A stretch of 64,000 nucleotides of DNA from Diphasiastrum complanatum (lineage: Eukaryota > Streptophyta > Lycopodiopsida > Lycopodiales > Lycopodiaceae), in NCBI GenBank assembly GCA_029204225.1, contig CM055095.1, positions 25,834,503 through 25,898,502 of the forward strand, given 5' to 3'. Shown piece by piece: positions 34,161 to 48,830 of the stretch. A model generated the notes under the pieces. That model searched no databases. It was given only the letters and a program-made list of their open reading frames with translations, and was not told where the DNA came from. Made by a program: the position numbers and the translations under genes. Each line of letters opens with the position of its first letter. Position 1 is the first letter of the stretch.

Positions 34161-37100
34161 AGCGTGATCAAAAAGATCTACTCAAGTTTGCTTTTTGTTG
34201 TTTTGCAATTTCATTGTTTTTCACTACTTGTTGATTCTTTTGTTGGAAAAGACAAAATAATGGGAACAAAAAAGAAAAGGATAGATATTCAATGGAACAT
34301 CAACCTCACCAACCCCCTTCATCATTTTGAATGATTAGATTCTTCAATCAAATACATAAAACGACAAAAAGTCACCTTGTCAAACAAAAATCCATTCCAA
34401 ACTATCTCTTTCCATGGTGTGCATAACATGCAACAATGGACTTTGAAAATCATTTCATGCTTCCTAAGGACAATCACGAATTGCTAAGAATAAATTATTT
34501 GAGCCACAGTTACACCCCACAATTCTAGTTTAGAAATTGCCACATGGTAAAAGTAGGTAGATAGATATGCATGTAAAGTGACATATGTCACTAGTTTGTT
34601 AGTTTTCACTTTTTGATGTGGAAGAAAGTAGATGAATGCTAGCTCTACCATGAGCTATTCCATCCACCATAAATGTATGTGAGTTTTCTCACAATCTTTG
34701 ATGATGAACCAAGCATTGAAGCCATTTCTTGTCAATTTGGATCTATTGCCTTGTATGCTTGAATTTTGCACTCTCTCTCTCTAACTCGTGGAGGAGGCTA
34801 TGCTAATGCATTAATTTCTTTGTAGCTTAAAAATTGGACAACATGATTAGCCCCAAACCCTAATTCCAGGACCGCAACGCGCGGCTTGAAACTAACAATT
34901 GACTCTCCTTTATGTTTATGGTGGTGTATCTGAAAATGTGAAATGTTTTCCATGTGATAGTTTGTCAGTGAAACAACTGTGTGCAAGAGGTCTAAAAGCC
35001 TACTTTCAACATTCTCAAGAGCTATCTTGTAGCTCGTTATCAGTTTTCCAAAGAAGGATTGAAAGAATTGAGATGAAGAGACATATGTAACATAGAGAGG
35101 CAAGAAAAGTACAAATAATTATCTTACATAAAAAATGAATGCCATAAAGTCATAACATGCTAGACAATACAATGGTCATAAAAATTGTTTGATATCTACA
35201 ATCTAAAATGTCTCATAGTCGACAATTAGTCCTTTTTAAAGTGACTCGGACAAAGCAACAAGAATAGCCAAAAAATATTTTTTTTTTCCAAAACTGAGAT
35301 TGCCAACAGCATGTCTTTGGGCTTGCATATAATGTAAAGCCACAAAACTTACTACATAGTAGCCGAGGCATACATATTAGTTTAGGGAAAGTATCAACTA
35401 TTATCTCAACATGTGTTCAAACTATATGGAACCAAAAAAAAAACTTAGCACCTTTTTTTTTTAACTACAATCATGTTCTATTCCTCATTCGCATGCTGAT
35501 CTTGTAGATTTGTTTGATATATCGCCTGAAAAGATCCCACCAGCAAGACCCATTAGTATTGCTAAAAGAAATGAATGACCAACATCCTATATCCAATGCG
35601 CTCAAAGAGATTCAAAAATTAAAATATGTGTGTCAAATCTAGAGCCTATGATATTGAACTGGAAAACGGCATTCAATGTTAATGTGGAAACAATACAACA
35701 TGTGTGGTGATTACCACAACTAGTACAATCACAAATGTGAAAGTGCACTATGTTGTGAGTCAAGCTGGTTGGCAAACAATAACATACCATACCTTGAATT
35801 TATGTTGCACATGTCGAGTCTTATCTTGTTACTAGGGTAGGGGTGTTGCATTCTCCAAAAAAATCTATAGCATTTCATGTCGAAACTTGCAAATCATGTC
35901 CGATGGGGCATATTGGCAGTGACACTGCCACAAAAAAAAAGGGCAGGGAACATAAGGTTGATTCTCTATGGCAAGACATGGCACACAACATAATAAAAAG
36001 ACATGGCACACAATAGAAGGTTGATTCTCTATGGCAAGACATGGCACACAATAGAATAAAAAGAGCATCCAAGGCTTACCAAGACCATGTGTTCCACTCT
36101 TCCCCCTTGCGCAAACCACTCAAAAAATTCCTTTACATTATGGATAGTAAACCATCTGCAACTATAATTGTCGATTTGTTGCGGAGACTACAGATGCACC
36201 GAGAAAAACATATAAGCAACCCACAATAGTGTCCATTCCACACTCTTTGTAAAAAGCAAAGATATAAGACGCATTACCTGCGCACCTAGAACTTGAAGGG
36301 GTTGAGTTTGAATGGATCTGGGGCTAAATAAAGAGACGACCGTGTCCATGAGCCTGCAAACATTAGGGGAGTTTTGAGCTCCAAAAAGACCCTTTAAGAA
36401 TTCGTGCAAGATGTAGTTTATATTATTAAAATATTAAAACACTAATACTTTTGACTTGCCATAACTTTTTAATCATAGCTCAGAAGTATGTCATGTAACA
36501 TATCATTAAAAAGCCTTCTTGAGCGCTTTCCAATGCACCAAACTCTGCTAAATTTGGACTTACCACTAAAATGTTTTGCCCATTTTTAGTGTGGAATCAA
36601 AATGTGGACTCAAACAGTTACGTTACGTAGATTTCAAATTTGAGTGTTTTGATTGGTCCATGTGTAAGAAAAAATTAAAAAAAAATATAAAAAGAATCTT
36701 TACAAAGGGTCTTTTTTGGATTTAGAACTCCTCTAATGCAACACAAATATTTACCAAGTCAAAGGGAGCAAGCAATTCTTGAATTCACTAAGCATGCCCA
36801 AAACTTCACAAATGAGATTTTACCATCCAATGTTGGCATGACTTTGTCTAATTGAATTGAAACTCAAGCAGGTCCATGTGCATTACATCTCCTCGTTGAC
36901 GTGGAGCCCCAAAATTACAAGACTCCAGTGGGAACTACAACACCATACATAACATGTTTGTCATGTTAGTGTAGTAAGGAGCAATCGATTGTGACAGTCA
37001 ACATAAATGTATTTGTCAAGCTTATGTGGCAAGGAACAATCAATCATTACAATCAAGCAACACAACATAGTGTGATAAAAAACCAAAAAAAACAAAAAAG

Positions 37101-37220
37101 CAATCTCTTGCTTTGAGCACTACGGAAGGATGAAGACACGCTTTGTTGCAACTACAGATTTGATGAATCCAAGTACTGTATGATTGTGTCTTAGCTTCAA
37201 TGATGCCAAAAAGAATGGAG
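34161..37220. other. Intergenic, AT-rich, no gene recognised
   Basis: About 3 kb without coding homology I can name. It holds poly-A/T runs (35275-35290, 35450-35465), a short ctctctctctaactcg patch near 34770 and the duplication at 35956-36060. Open frames (for example 34798-35103 reverse) show no motif. Confidence 0.5.
35956..36060 (+). repeat. Tandem duplication, period 63 bp
   Basis: The string ggttgattctctatggcaag starts at 35956 and again at 36019, with acatggcacacaa repeated three times inside. Reverse frames over it repeat the phrase MSCHRES for the same reason. Confidence 0.8.
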
Positions 37221-37224
37221 AGAA

Positions 37225-40120
37225 GACATGAACCATTTTCCTACTATCCAATGGCATCTATTTGTGCCAATACCTCAAGCCAGCTTCCACCAAAACATCG
37301 GAGATTTCAGCCGACTCTTTTTTCATGTATTCACAACAGTTTTCGTCAAAATCAATGAGAACATCAGGATCACATATTGTGAATTGAAATTTGTTTTCCA
37401 ATTGATCAAGCCTAATCTGTATGTCTCACTCATGGAGCACCAATGTGTCAATGCCATGAGTGCTTTGAATTGGTTGATCTTGAGTGGGCATATGCACAAC
37501 GTTTGGCTCAACTCTACGAGAAATTGTCTTTGGTTCCACACCAATTTCTTTTTGTTTCTTTTTATGATGCTTTTGTTTGAGGTTCAGTGCAATGCGAACA
37601 TGTTTTAGCTTGTGCAGCACAGTCTTTGGCATGTTCTTACTCCCTGGACTTGGAATTCCTTTGGCCTCTCTTGTTAATGTACAGCTGCAATTTTTGCATG
37701 GGATGGTCTCCATACTCCCTATGAAGAGGTTTGAAACATTACAATTTGTGCATGTGACTCAAAAGCCCTTAGGATATTGCACACGAGCGTGCTTCTTGCC
37801 TATAATTCTTTTAGTTTGTTGAGAGCGCAAAGGTTTCTCCATTTCATTATGGGGGGCATACTTATTACGTGTGATTTTTGAAGGGATTGCAGATTTTCTA
37901 CAGTGGCCTAGACGTGTCCTTGTCACGTTTTGTTGAACAAAGTGTATTGAACCCCTTCTTGTTATGGAATCTAGGTGTCTCTCCACAAGAGGCCAAGGCA
38001 GCCTGTGCCTTAGCCACCTTGCGAACAAGCTCTCATATCTCATCACATGACAATTTTTCACCTTTTTCTGACCTCGCCTAGTGAAATTTTCCAATTCTAC
38101 GCAGAGCGCAATAATCCATGTTTACAGTAGTAAAACAAGTCCATGTTTTTTATTGGACTCTAATTCAGTTTCTTGGATAGGTAGTGTGGTTTCATCTTCA
38201 ATGGATATTTTCATGTCATAGTCTTCATCCCCTATGTCTTGGAAAGAGCCATCAAATGACATATGTTGCTTCCACTTGTCAACAAAAAACTCCTGGGAGA
38301 CCCTTTTTGTAGCCAAAAGGTGCTTGCACATTGGAGCAACATCAAAGCACAAGCAAGTCTCCTTTGTGAGATTGACCATATACCTATGGTTTGGGTTAGT
38401 TTCACTCTTGACATGAAAAGCGAAATCAATCCCATCAAGCAACTTCATAGTGTTATTGTCATCTCTGTAAGTTTGGAGTATGTGACATGCTACAATGTCA
38501 CGCATCCTCTGAGCTTTGGAAAGTGTCCTTCTAGAAAAGCATCCAGAATTGTCTACACAAGTATAACATCAATTTAAGAATACTATCTTGAGACGTTTCA
38601 AGCATCCACTTGTCTTGAAGGACAAGAATGAACGGTCTCTTGATCTCTTTTTCATGGTTTGGACAATATGGCTAATAGTGAATGGCCTACAATATGGCTG
38701 TTAGTGAATGGCCTACAAAAACATTGTTCCCATTAGTCTAAGCATAGTCATCATTCTTGTGTCAAGAAATACAAAGATGTTCTTTTTCGATGTACCTTTC
38801 CAGCTTCCATCATTGCTTGGCCTTCTAGGTTCAAGGTCCTCCAATCGTCAAAACTTAGTGCATCTACAAATTGCATAGTTTTATAAGAAACTATCGAATG
38901 TTTGTCATCTACAATACATGAATAGGAAAGTCAATCGTACAATACTCATTATTAACACCCAACACTAGTGTTAGATTACCTCTACTACGTAGCCTGTATG
39001 CAAGTTGTGACACTTCTCTTGGAATCAAATAAAATCGATAATTGGCTTGGTCAGCAAGGCTAGTCATGGATTGCAAAAAAGCAGCTCGTTTCATAGATGC
39101 ACTTGAAAGTTCTACAGGATCTCTATATGAAAGGAGGTCTTGCTCACAATCATTAACAACTACTGGGTGTGGATGCATGAACAAGATATCTTCCTTAGAA
39201 CCTGGATGATGGTTCTCATGGATGTCATACAATTGAATTCATGCATCTCCATCAACACCATAGTGAGTACCTTCTCCATTGAAATCCACTAGGGTGGTTG
39301 CTATCAATCGAGAGGGACACCCCACTCTGCAAGTTTTTCTTTTACAAGCTGCTACTTCTGTCAAAACTAGTCGTGGCTCTCCCCTATGGCAACGTACTCT
39401 CTAACGTGCAACTTCTATGCCTCACCCACAAAATAAGATCTTCTCATTACCAGTGACACGCTATGTTGGATAACAATTTCTTCAATTCTTGTATGTAAGT
39501 AACTTTATGGTAGTAGGCAGTCTTGGGTGAAACAAGTATTGCCTCTTGGGGCTCGTGGAGCAGTAGATTTAGGGGAGCACACTAGGCATGAACGATTTGC
39601 AACATGCCCTAATAAAATCCTCTCATATGCCATACCTTTTGCTTCCAATAACTCAACACGAATTGATGGCCATCAAGGTTTGCCTTATAGACTGGTGTCT
39701 CTCCCCATCCCCTTTGACATGGTGAACATTGAAAATATGGTGCCTTTCTTCAACAAACGGGATAATCCTACTAGGACAATCTCTGAAGAAAAGCCTACCC
39801 AAACCATCGGTGGATGCAAGACAGGCACCAAGTTTTACTTGTATATCCCTCCATTTGTATTGAACATCATATGCCTCATTCTTCTTTCCAATGAATATGT
39901 GGTATGATTTGGAGTAGTTTCAAAAACTACAATGTCCAACTCATTATCGTTTTGAACTCCAAAGCCATCGTTTTCTGGATCCGAACCAAACAATAAACTT
40001 GTGAAGTAATTTGCAATGTTCATCTTCAAGTACTCTCTGTGCACTTGTTCCAAGGTGGGATGCCACTGAAAACAAAAATTTGTATAGGTGTTAGTGAAGT
40101 GGTATGGAACTCTTACCAAG
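37225..40120 (-). pseudogene. Decayed SWIM-type transposase-like gene (Mutator-like)
   Basis: Reverse-strand fragments in several frames. Starting from high coordinates: a block at 40119-39835 (WHPTLEQVHREYLKMNIA); a CKRKTCRVGCPSRL stretch near 39330 followed by a His-rich part (YDIHENHHPG, about 39200), resembling a FLYWCH-type zinc finger; a scrap RPFILVLQDKWMLETS near 38600; and a SWIM motif CLCFDVAPMCKH (C-x-C-x6-C-x-H) at about 38335-38365, preceded by YMVNLTKET. Further down are basic stretches and a C-x2-C...C-x2-C pair (CKNC, about 37700). FLYWCH plus SWIM is typical of Mutator-like transposases and relatives. The catalytic core between them is missing. The assignment rests on the SWIM motif and is moderate. 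Confidence 0.5.
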
Positions 40121-41872
40121 CTTGTGGTGGTGCATACAAATAGAGTAGCGAGAAAAAATTGGATCTACTTATATTGGGGGAGGGGGGGGGGTTTGACAAC
40201 TATTTTCTCTTGCTCGAAAGAATTTCATAGCCCTGTCTCTCTTGAAAGACCTCACCTGTATTCATTAGTACTTGTTATTAGCCCTTTTGAGATTTGAACA
40301 TGAGGGCTCCTGACAAACAAACTCTAAACTTTGACCCCACTTTTTTGGCCATGCAAGGGATTGCAAACAGTCAATTCACCTTCCATGTGGAGAGCGTGCC
40401 CAATTTAGCAATAACAAGCATGGCATGTTTGTGCGTGTAATGATTGATTCATTCAAATGTATCATTTAAGATTCATCATGATTAGCCAATATTGCATATT
40501 TGGAATTCAAAAGTGAGTTATGAAATCTAAACTTTGCAATGTTTTTAGCAACTTTCATCTACAATGCATCAAGAATAAGAATTCTGGACAACGGATTGTG
40601 GGCTATCAACCCACTCTCATGTCCGTGCAAAAGATCGTGGGCTATCAACCCACTCTCTTGGTCTAGAGAGCATACCTGATTCGCCAATGGCAAGCATGGC
40701 AAATTTGTGCATACAATTTATAACAAGATAGTTCACATCAGCAAACAACATGGTTAGTGATAAATATCTGAAAATGTCCAAATGGAAAAAAAACATATCA
40801 TTTTTTCCAATGCAATCTCAAACCAAATTCAAGTAGTTCGTCATGGTTTTCCCTTCCCACCAAGCCATCCATCCACATGACACCCACTATATGAAAAATA
40901 CATAACCAAAAAACTAAATTGGGTTTCAAACCTTCCAAGCTCTTTTAATATCAAAAATGTTTTTTGGCCTTTGCATGGAAAACAATATTAGGCAAGCCCC
41001 AAGCTCTTGGTCATAAGAAATGAACATCAAGGAATCAAACCCAACCAGATCATCAACCAGTGAAAAACCTTTCTAAAAAGTGGACACTAACAACAAACTA
41101 GCTTGTTCTGACAAATGACATATATTCACAACTGAAATGGTGACTTGTGTCATTTCTTTTTATCATAAGCCAATCCTATTGATTAATCAATTCAAATAGA
41201 AACTCAGAAAACCCATCCTAATATTTATAGTTATTGATGTGCCAACACTATTTTCTTTGTCAAAGCTTGTTGATATGCTTTTTGGATGTGATCACTTGTG
41301 TGAATATAATCAGGAAGTAGAAAAATATAGACTTTAGTTTCTTTGCAAAACCTGGCAAAGAATATTGCAAATCCTAAACCCTACAAGGAGTTTGAAAAAT
41401 GACACGTAGACAAAACTAGCCATAATTGACCATCTAGGCAACCATAGCTTTTAAAATATGACTATTTTTTCTCTCCTATGTGGCAGTATTTGGAGCACCC
41501 CTACTTGATTTCAATCTTTTGCATAAACCTAGAAAATGGTTCTTTTTTTTTTTAGGACATAGCAATTCTTGCAATACGGAAGTTATATTCATAAATTTTT
41601 TTGGGAGGGATTGGAAATTACCATCAAATTCTTTTTCCTGAAAGCCACGTTTTCGATTTCAATCAAGATTGGAATACCTCCCGGGTTGTTATTCATTTTT
41701 TTTAGCTAGGACTAGTAACATTCTTCAAGTTTCTTGTAACTACCCATTTTGTAGGTGATGAAAATTAATGAATTTTTTACGGCAGAATATACAAATAGTA
41801 TAATTGTAGTACGTAAAAAGTGTGAAACCCTAAACCCTTTGAATGGTTAAGTGTAATCTATTGTCAAGAGTA
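40121..41872. other. Intergenic, no gene recognised
   Basis: AT-rich with a G-rich run at 40169-40184, a repeated phrase gtgggctatcaacccactct at about 40605 and 40648, and related catggca phrases near 40420 and 40690. No coding or RNA feature is supported. Confidence 0.5.
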
Positions 41873-43040
41873 AGTATGTCACTTGAAGAAAGCGCTTTAT
41901 GGTCTTAAACAGGCACCACGTGCGTGGTATAGCAGGATTGATGCCTACTTTCATTCATAGGGGATGGTGAGAACACACTCTGATCTAAATCTATATGTCT
42001 TATGCTTTGATGGTATGGTTGCTTTGATTGCTCTTTATGTTGATGACTTGATTATTACGGAAAATAATCAAGAGATGATAGATATGATCAAGAAAGACCT
42101 CATGGAACAATTCGAGATGATAGACCTCAGCCTGATGCATTATTGCCTTGGAGTAGAGGTGTGGCAAAAAGGACACGAAGTGGGTTTAACACAGGTGAAG
42201 TATGTCAAAGAGTTGTTGCATAGGTTTAGGTTGCAGGATTGCAAACCAATAAATACTCCTATTGAACCGGGTAAAAAGCTTTCTAAGCTTGATGAGTCAT
42301 AGTCATTTGATGCTACACTGTATAGGCAGGTAGTAGGGAGCTTGATTTACCTTACCATGACTAGACCAGATATATGCTATGATGTTGGCATTGTAAGTCA
42401 GTTTATGGCAGCACCTACAAAAATGCATTGGAAGGTAGCTAAACGCATTTTGTGTTATGTGAAAGGCACTTCATATTATGGCTTGATTTACAGGAAGCAT
42501 GATGGTTTACCTGAGTTGTGTGGCTATGTGGATGCGAATTCGGGAGGTGACTATGATGATCGTAGATCCACCACAGGGTATGTATTCCAGTTTTGTGGTA
42601 GCTGCTTTTCCTGGTCTAGTAAGAAGCAAAGTACAATTGCTCTTTCCACCACAGAAGCAGAGTATAAGGCAAAGTGTAGTGCAGCACAGGAAGCTATATG
42701 GTTGAGACAAATCTTGGAAGAAGTTGGCATGAAGCAGAAAAATCCCACGACATTACATAGCGACAGTCAGAGTGGCATTCAGCTAGCAAAGAATCCAGTG
42801 TTCCATGCAAGAACTAAACACATTGAGATTCAGTATCACTTTATACGTGAGAGGCTGCTGAGTCGTGAAATTCATGTTGTTCATTGTAGCACAGAAGAAC
42901 AACTAGCTGATATGTTCACTAAGCCACTTGTTGGAGAAAAGTTTGATAAGTTTAGATCAAAGCTTTCTGTACTTAAAGTTTGTGACTTTAAAGCTATGTA
43001 TATGACTGTATAAAAAGTAGACTCTACTTTAAGGGAGAGA
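41873..43040 (+). pseudogene. Copia family F RT-RNase H fragment (copy F3)
   Basis: Begins in RT at KKALYGLKQAPRAWYSRIDAYF. After a TAG (about 41958) it runs GMVRTHSDLNLYVLCFDGMVALIALYVDDLIIT with an intact YVDD. A second TAG (42300-42302, KLDES-stop) separates it from the rest in the same frame (42342-43013): RNase H with VDANSGGDYDDRRSTTGY, STTEAEYKA, LHSDSQSGIQLAKNPVFHARTKHIEI and TEEQLADMFTKPL, ending VCDFKAMYMTV. Only two nonsense codons disturb it. It lacks gag, protease, integrase and the first RT motif. The purine tract AAGGGAGAGA precedes the LTR. It is the best-preserved 3' half of family F. Confidence 0.92.
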
Positions 43041-43313
43041 GTTAGAATTAGAGTCGAATCATTGTGTTACTGTACTGTGGGTCCTATCAGTTGATAAGGA
43101 TCAGTTGGCCTCACCACGAGGAAAGTCGACAGGACACACATCCCGCCAACGGCAACCTGGGTCATGCATGGGTTGCCTAAGTGAGCAACTATATGTACAG
43201 TGTAATTTCATTTTGAGAAATACAGTTGCTATGTGAGCTTGCTGTGGAGAGTGTTTTCTGTCTGTGTTACTATGTAGCATGATCTTTGTTCCTGTGCAAA
43301 GCAAATTCTAAGT
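43041..43313 (+). mobile_element. Copia family F 3' LTR (copy F3)
   Basis: 273 bp, the same length as copy F1 (2151-2423). Ends are TTAGAATT and AATTCTAA. Frames read antisense through it are conserved between copies only because the LTRs are homologous. Confidence 0.85.
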
Positions 43314-43413
43314 AATGCTCCATATGCGCTCTGAAATGAGTCCTTGCATTGCAAGCATGGACACACTCAAATGCACTATAGCATTTCCGATTGGGCAGGC
43401 ACGTACTGTTTGT

Positions 43414-43563
<150 letters not shown>

Positions 43564-43659
43564 GATTCCCAGGTTTGTCTCTAGCAATGGCCATGCAAAA
43601 GAATTGCTCTAGCTTGCTCCATTGACAACAACTGTCTATATCCACTTTTAGTGTGCTGG

Positions 43660-44420
43660 GGCACCCTCCTCTAGATTTTCACATCACCAAAAATAGTTTA
43701 ATTGTCAGAAATTGTGAAATCCTTGCAACTTTGACGCGAAGGTGACAAAGCGAAATGAAGCGAAGGGCAAACATACTATGAAGACGAAGCAAAACGAATC
43801 GAACGGCAAACATACCCCGAAGACCGAAAGAAAAGTATTCGAGATTCGGCCCGACGATTAGGTGACGAAACACACTAGAGGAAGACGTGAAACAAAAGAA
43901 AATACTTTGCGCCGCCAACTGGCGACTCGACAAGTGTGGTGTATTGTACTTCACGCTCAGCTGAAAGAGACAACGATAACATAGAATAACTAACTAGTTG
44001 ATTAGCATTAACTTGTCTTGTAATTCTTTGATTAACTTGTAAACTACACACAGTGCAGAGAAATATGCATTTTGATCATACACAAAGTGAGAGAGACGAA
44101 AGAGAGAATAGTTGTGCATGAAAGTTTGCCAATGAGCAGAATACAACGATCGAGTGAGCGTCAAGCCACCAACGTGCGAGACACTGACCAACTCACTCAA
44201 AAACTCAAAATAGAAAATACAATTGATCTCTTCTCCATCTCATTGTTCTCATCGTCTTGATTGCTCAAATCTGTTATGATCTGTGATGTGTAGTCGCTTG
44301 CTTAGGATCCTGAACTTCCACAAAAGAAAACCAAACGAATGCAAGTAGATTTGCGATAGATAATCAAAAAATCCAGAAATGAAAAGACAGATTCACGACA
44401 TGGTATCAGAGCGTTCAGGT
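43660..44420 (+). mobile_element. Possible copia LTR end with primer-binding site
   Basis: TGGTATCAGAGCGTTCAGG at about 44401-44419 matches the copia tRNA-Met primer site and follows ATTCACGACA, so the sequence to its left should be an LTR. The left LTR boundary is not clear (a TG near 43652 is one candidate). Downstream a short frame MATTIRVLTF stops at once. No pol follows; the array at 44687 replaces it. Low to moderate confidence. Confidence 0.45.
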
Positions 44421-44686
44421 TATCACTACATGATATCCAAGCAATGATTCTCTAAGCAACACAATATGGCTACAACAATCCGGGTTTTGACATTTTGTGA
44501 GTAAATCACTTGCAAGTTTTGCGAGTTTCTGCGCAATGAGAATAGCAAAAATTGAATGCACATGGCATGCCATTAAATTTTGACATTTTTGGAAGTCCGT
44601 TGAGTCAGTGGTGATGAAAATCAAATTATCAATTTCATTAGTCCAAGAAAATTGTATATGGTTAAAGGGATATGACGTTGTGAGAG

Positions 44687-45172
<486 letters not shown>

Positions 45173-45174
45173 AT

Positions 45175-45276
45175 CCTGTGGGGCACAGGCCAGGGCAAAA
45201 AAGAGAGAGAGAGAGAGAAATCCTGTGGGGCACAGGCCAGGGCAAATTTTTTTTGCCCTGGCCAGCGCCTCACAGG
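45175..45276. repeat. Foldback repeat, short form
   Basis: CCTGTGGGGCACAGGCCAGG occurs at 45175 and again at 45222. The second copy folds on its complement (ttgccctggcc...cacagg) to make a 55 bp palindrome, 45222-45276. It has the same termini as the foldbacks at 45562 and 45896. Confidence 0.8.
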
Positions 45277-45561
45277 TCCTAGAAGGATACATTTCATCCA
45301 TCTCAATGATTGTTATACACCATGTCCACAGACAACAACACAAGCTATTGAAATTTTTGTAGTTTGAAATTTTAACAAAACCTGATCTGAATCCAGTACT
45401 GCAGATAAATTAGCTTAAAAGTTTCTGATTTGCGAAACAATAACATCCTTTTAGTAGTCAGAAAGCTAATGATGATCTTCAAGTTGTCTTGTAGTAAGAA
45501 AGAAAATAATAACAATACATACCACACGATCTAGCAACAAAGATCTGAAAGTAACACACCT

Positions 45562-45687
45562 GCCTATAGGGCACTGGCCAGAGCAAAACAATTTTGCCCT
45601 GGTAGCCCACCTCCATAGCACGCCAGCGTGCTATGGAGGTGGGCTACCAGGGCAATTTTTTTTTGCCTTGGCCAGCGCTCCATAGGC
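45562..45687. repeat. Foldback (palindromic) repeat, 126 bp
   Basis: The arms 45594-45623 and 45626-45655 are exact 30 bp reverse complements separated by 2 bases. Outer parts pair imperfectly to the ends GCCTATAGGG...CCATAGGC. This is an almost perfect hairpin with no coding content. Confidence 0.92.
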
Positions 45688-45895
45688 TCAGTTGTGAAAA
45701 CCTTATTTTAGTTCTTTGATATGACGAATAAGAAGACACGTTTGCATAAAGTTACCCTGATTTTCTATGAATGTTCACTCTACATAAAACAAAAGTGGCT
45801 TTACAATTAACACTACTGATCTTTTCATGTGATTTGCAATTCACAGCTGGGATACTGTAGGATAGGAGCATTTTTGTTCTCTGTGAAAAGCATCT

Positions 45896-46066
45896 CCTGT
45901 GGAGCGCTAGCCAGGGCAAATTTCTTTTGCCTTGGCAACCCACCTCCATAGCACGTCAGCCTGCTATGGAGGTGGGCTGCCAGGGCAAAATCTTTTTTGC
46001 CATGGCCAGCACCCCACAGGGCTGTGGAGCGCTGGCCAGGGCAAATTTCTTTTGCAATGGCAGCCC
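45896..46066. repeat. Foldback repeat, 125 bp, plus a half unit
   Basis: 45896-46020 is a second full palindrome with the core cccacctccatagcacg/ctatggaggtggg and CCTGTGG...CCACAGG ends. At 46022-46066 a half unit (CTGTGGAGCGCTGGCCAGGG, then cagccc) follows head-to-tail and is truncated. Confidence 0.9.
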
Positions 46067-46267
46067 ACAAATGATAGCAAAAATACAAAGCTTAACGTTA
46101 GAAAGGATGACAGATTGCATACTATTAAATGGTTGGATCTTGCTCTATTGCTGGCTGAATCTTCCTTTCTCTCCTCCTCAGAAGCCCTTGCTCTCTCTGC
46201 CTTGCTTTGGTTTACCTGTCTTTTTATCGTTATGTACTCTTTCTCTCACTCTCTCTCGTTGTCTAAC

Positions 46268-47135
<868 letters not shown>

Positions 47136-47195
47136 CCTGTGGGGTGTTGGCAATTATTAGTATAGATCTACCTGTGGGGCGCTGGCCAGGGCAAA
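47136..47195. repeat. Two partial foldback ends
   Basis: CCTGTGGGGTGTTGGCAA (47136-47153) and CCTGTGGGGCGCTGGCCAGG (from 47171) are single arms of the same foldback family, without the pairing arm. Confidence 0.75.
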
Positions 47196-47396
47196 TCTGT
47201 GGTTCGTGTAAGCCATTATTAGCATTAATTCTCCTAGCTAATGTTATCAATTTCAACTCAACATCTTTAACGTACTACTACACACTCTATGAAGTTGAAC
47301 ATTTACATGTAAGCATTCCTTGGTGTAGAATTCTCCCTCTTCGGACTACTTTTTCTCTCCTGAGTTTTATTGATCAGCTTCCAAATTCAAGGTTTC

Positions 47397-47651
47397 ATGG
47401 CAACCATAAGGATCATGTTTCGTGACTTGGAATTCTTCTATGAAGGAGAGGATGGAGATAGCACAAGGATTGCGGAGGATGTGATCGACGCACATTTTTC
47501 GCTGGCAAATCAGAACTTTCGGGCCTATCATTCAATCTCTCAAATATTTGCCAGCGCTCCCATTTTGATTCCTTGTAAAACATTTAAACATTATGCTACA
47601 AAATTTTTCGTTGTTGAGGGTTATGCATCAACCACGTCTCACTATTTCTGA
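47397..47651 (+). CDS. Short unassigned open frame
   Basis: A frame with an internal start at MATIRIMFRDLEFFYEGEDG runs to a TGA at 47649-47651 (about 84 codons). Composition looks protein-like (acidic N-terminal part, no low complexity), but I recognise no family and see no splice or promoter signal that would support it. It could be an exon or a piece of an unrecognised repeat. Confidence 0.2.
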   Translation: MATIRIMFRDLEFFYEGEDGDSTRIAEDVIDAHFSLANQNFRAYHSISQIFASAPILIPCKTFKHYATKFFVVEGYASTTSHYF

Positions 47652-47871
47652 GTTATTTCAAGTATTATCTAGGGAGAGAAATGTACCACATCTCTAACAA
47701 GCTCTGAGACTTGTGTGATGAAAAACTGGAACACTATTATTGTGAGTCATTGAGTTTAAATGTATTTCTTGACCTAGTTTGGAATATTAGTCGTTCTGCT
47801 ATTGTCGGTGTTAGTTACTTGCAATTTTTATCTTGTGGCATTCAACTCATCCATCTGTTATGTTTTAGCAT

Positions 47872-48830
47872 GGTATGGTTGCTTTGATTGCTCTTTATAT
47901 TGATGACTTGATTATTATGGAAAATAATCAAGAGATGATAGATATGATCAAGAAAGACCTCATGAAACAATTCAAGATGACAGATCTTAGCCTGATGCAT
48001 TATTGCCTTGGAGTAGAGGTGTGGCAAAAAGGACACGAAGTGGGTTTAACACAGGTGAAGTATGTCAAAGAGTTGCTGCACAGGTTTAGGTTGCAGGATT
48101 GCAAACCAATAAATACTCCTATTGAACTAGGTTAAAAGCTTTCTAAGGTTGATGAGTCACAGTCATTTGATGCTACACTGTATAGGCAGTTAGTAGGGAG
48201 CTTGATTTACCTTACCACGACTAGACCATATATATGCTATGTTGTTGGCATTGTAAGTCAGTGTATGGCAGCACCTATGGAAATGCATTGGAAGGCAGCT
48301 AAACGCATTTTGCATTATGTGAAAGGCACTTCAGATTATGGCTTGATTTACAGGAAGCATGATGGTTTACCTGAGTTGTGTGGCTATGTGGATGCAGATT
48401 GGGGAGGTGACTATGATGATCATAAATCCACCACAGAGTATGTATTCCAGTTTTGTGGTAGTTGCTTTTCTTGGTCTAGTAAGAAGCAAAGTACAATTGC
48501 TCTTTCCACCACAGAAGCAGAGTATAAGACAATGTGTAGTGCAGCACAAGAAGCTACATGGTTGAGACAAATCTTGGAAGAAGTTGGCATGAGGCAGAAA
48601 AATCCCATGACATTACATAGCGATAGTCAGAATGGCATTCAGGATACCGAGTCGTAAAATTCATGTTGTTCATTGTAGCACAGAAGAACAACTAGCTGAT
48701 ATTTTCACTAAGCCACTTGTTGGAGAAAAGTTTGATAAGTTTAAATCAAAGCTTTCTATACTTAAAGTTTGTTGACTTTAAAGCTATGTATATGACTGTG
48801 TAAAAAGTAGACTCTACTTTAAGGGAGAGA
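47872..48830 (+). pseudogene. Copia family F RT-RNase H fragment (copy F4)
   Basis: Starts abruptly at MVALIALYIDDLII (active site YIDD) and follows copy F3 closely. A TAA at 48133-48135 (IELG-stop) splits the frame. The continuation (48202 onward) has STTEAEYKT and LHSDSQNGIQ. At about 48640 a deletion of roughly 190 bases against F3 removes the LAKNPVFHARTKHIEI block and shifts the frame. The remnant EEQLADIFTKPL and FKSKLSILKVC can still be read. It is dead. Confidence 0.9.

Noticed and set aside
40169-40184. G-run as possible G-quadruplex
   Set aside because: A single long G run rather than four separated runs; it may also be a homopolymer sequencing artefact.
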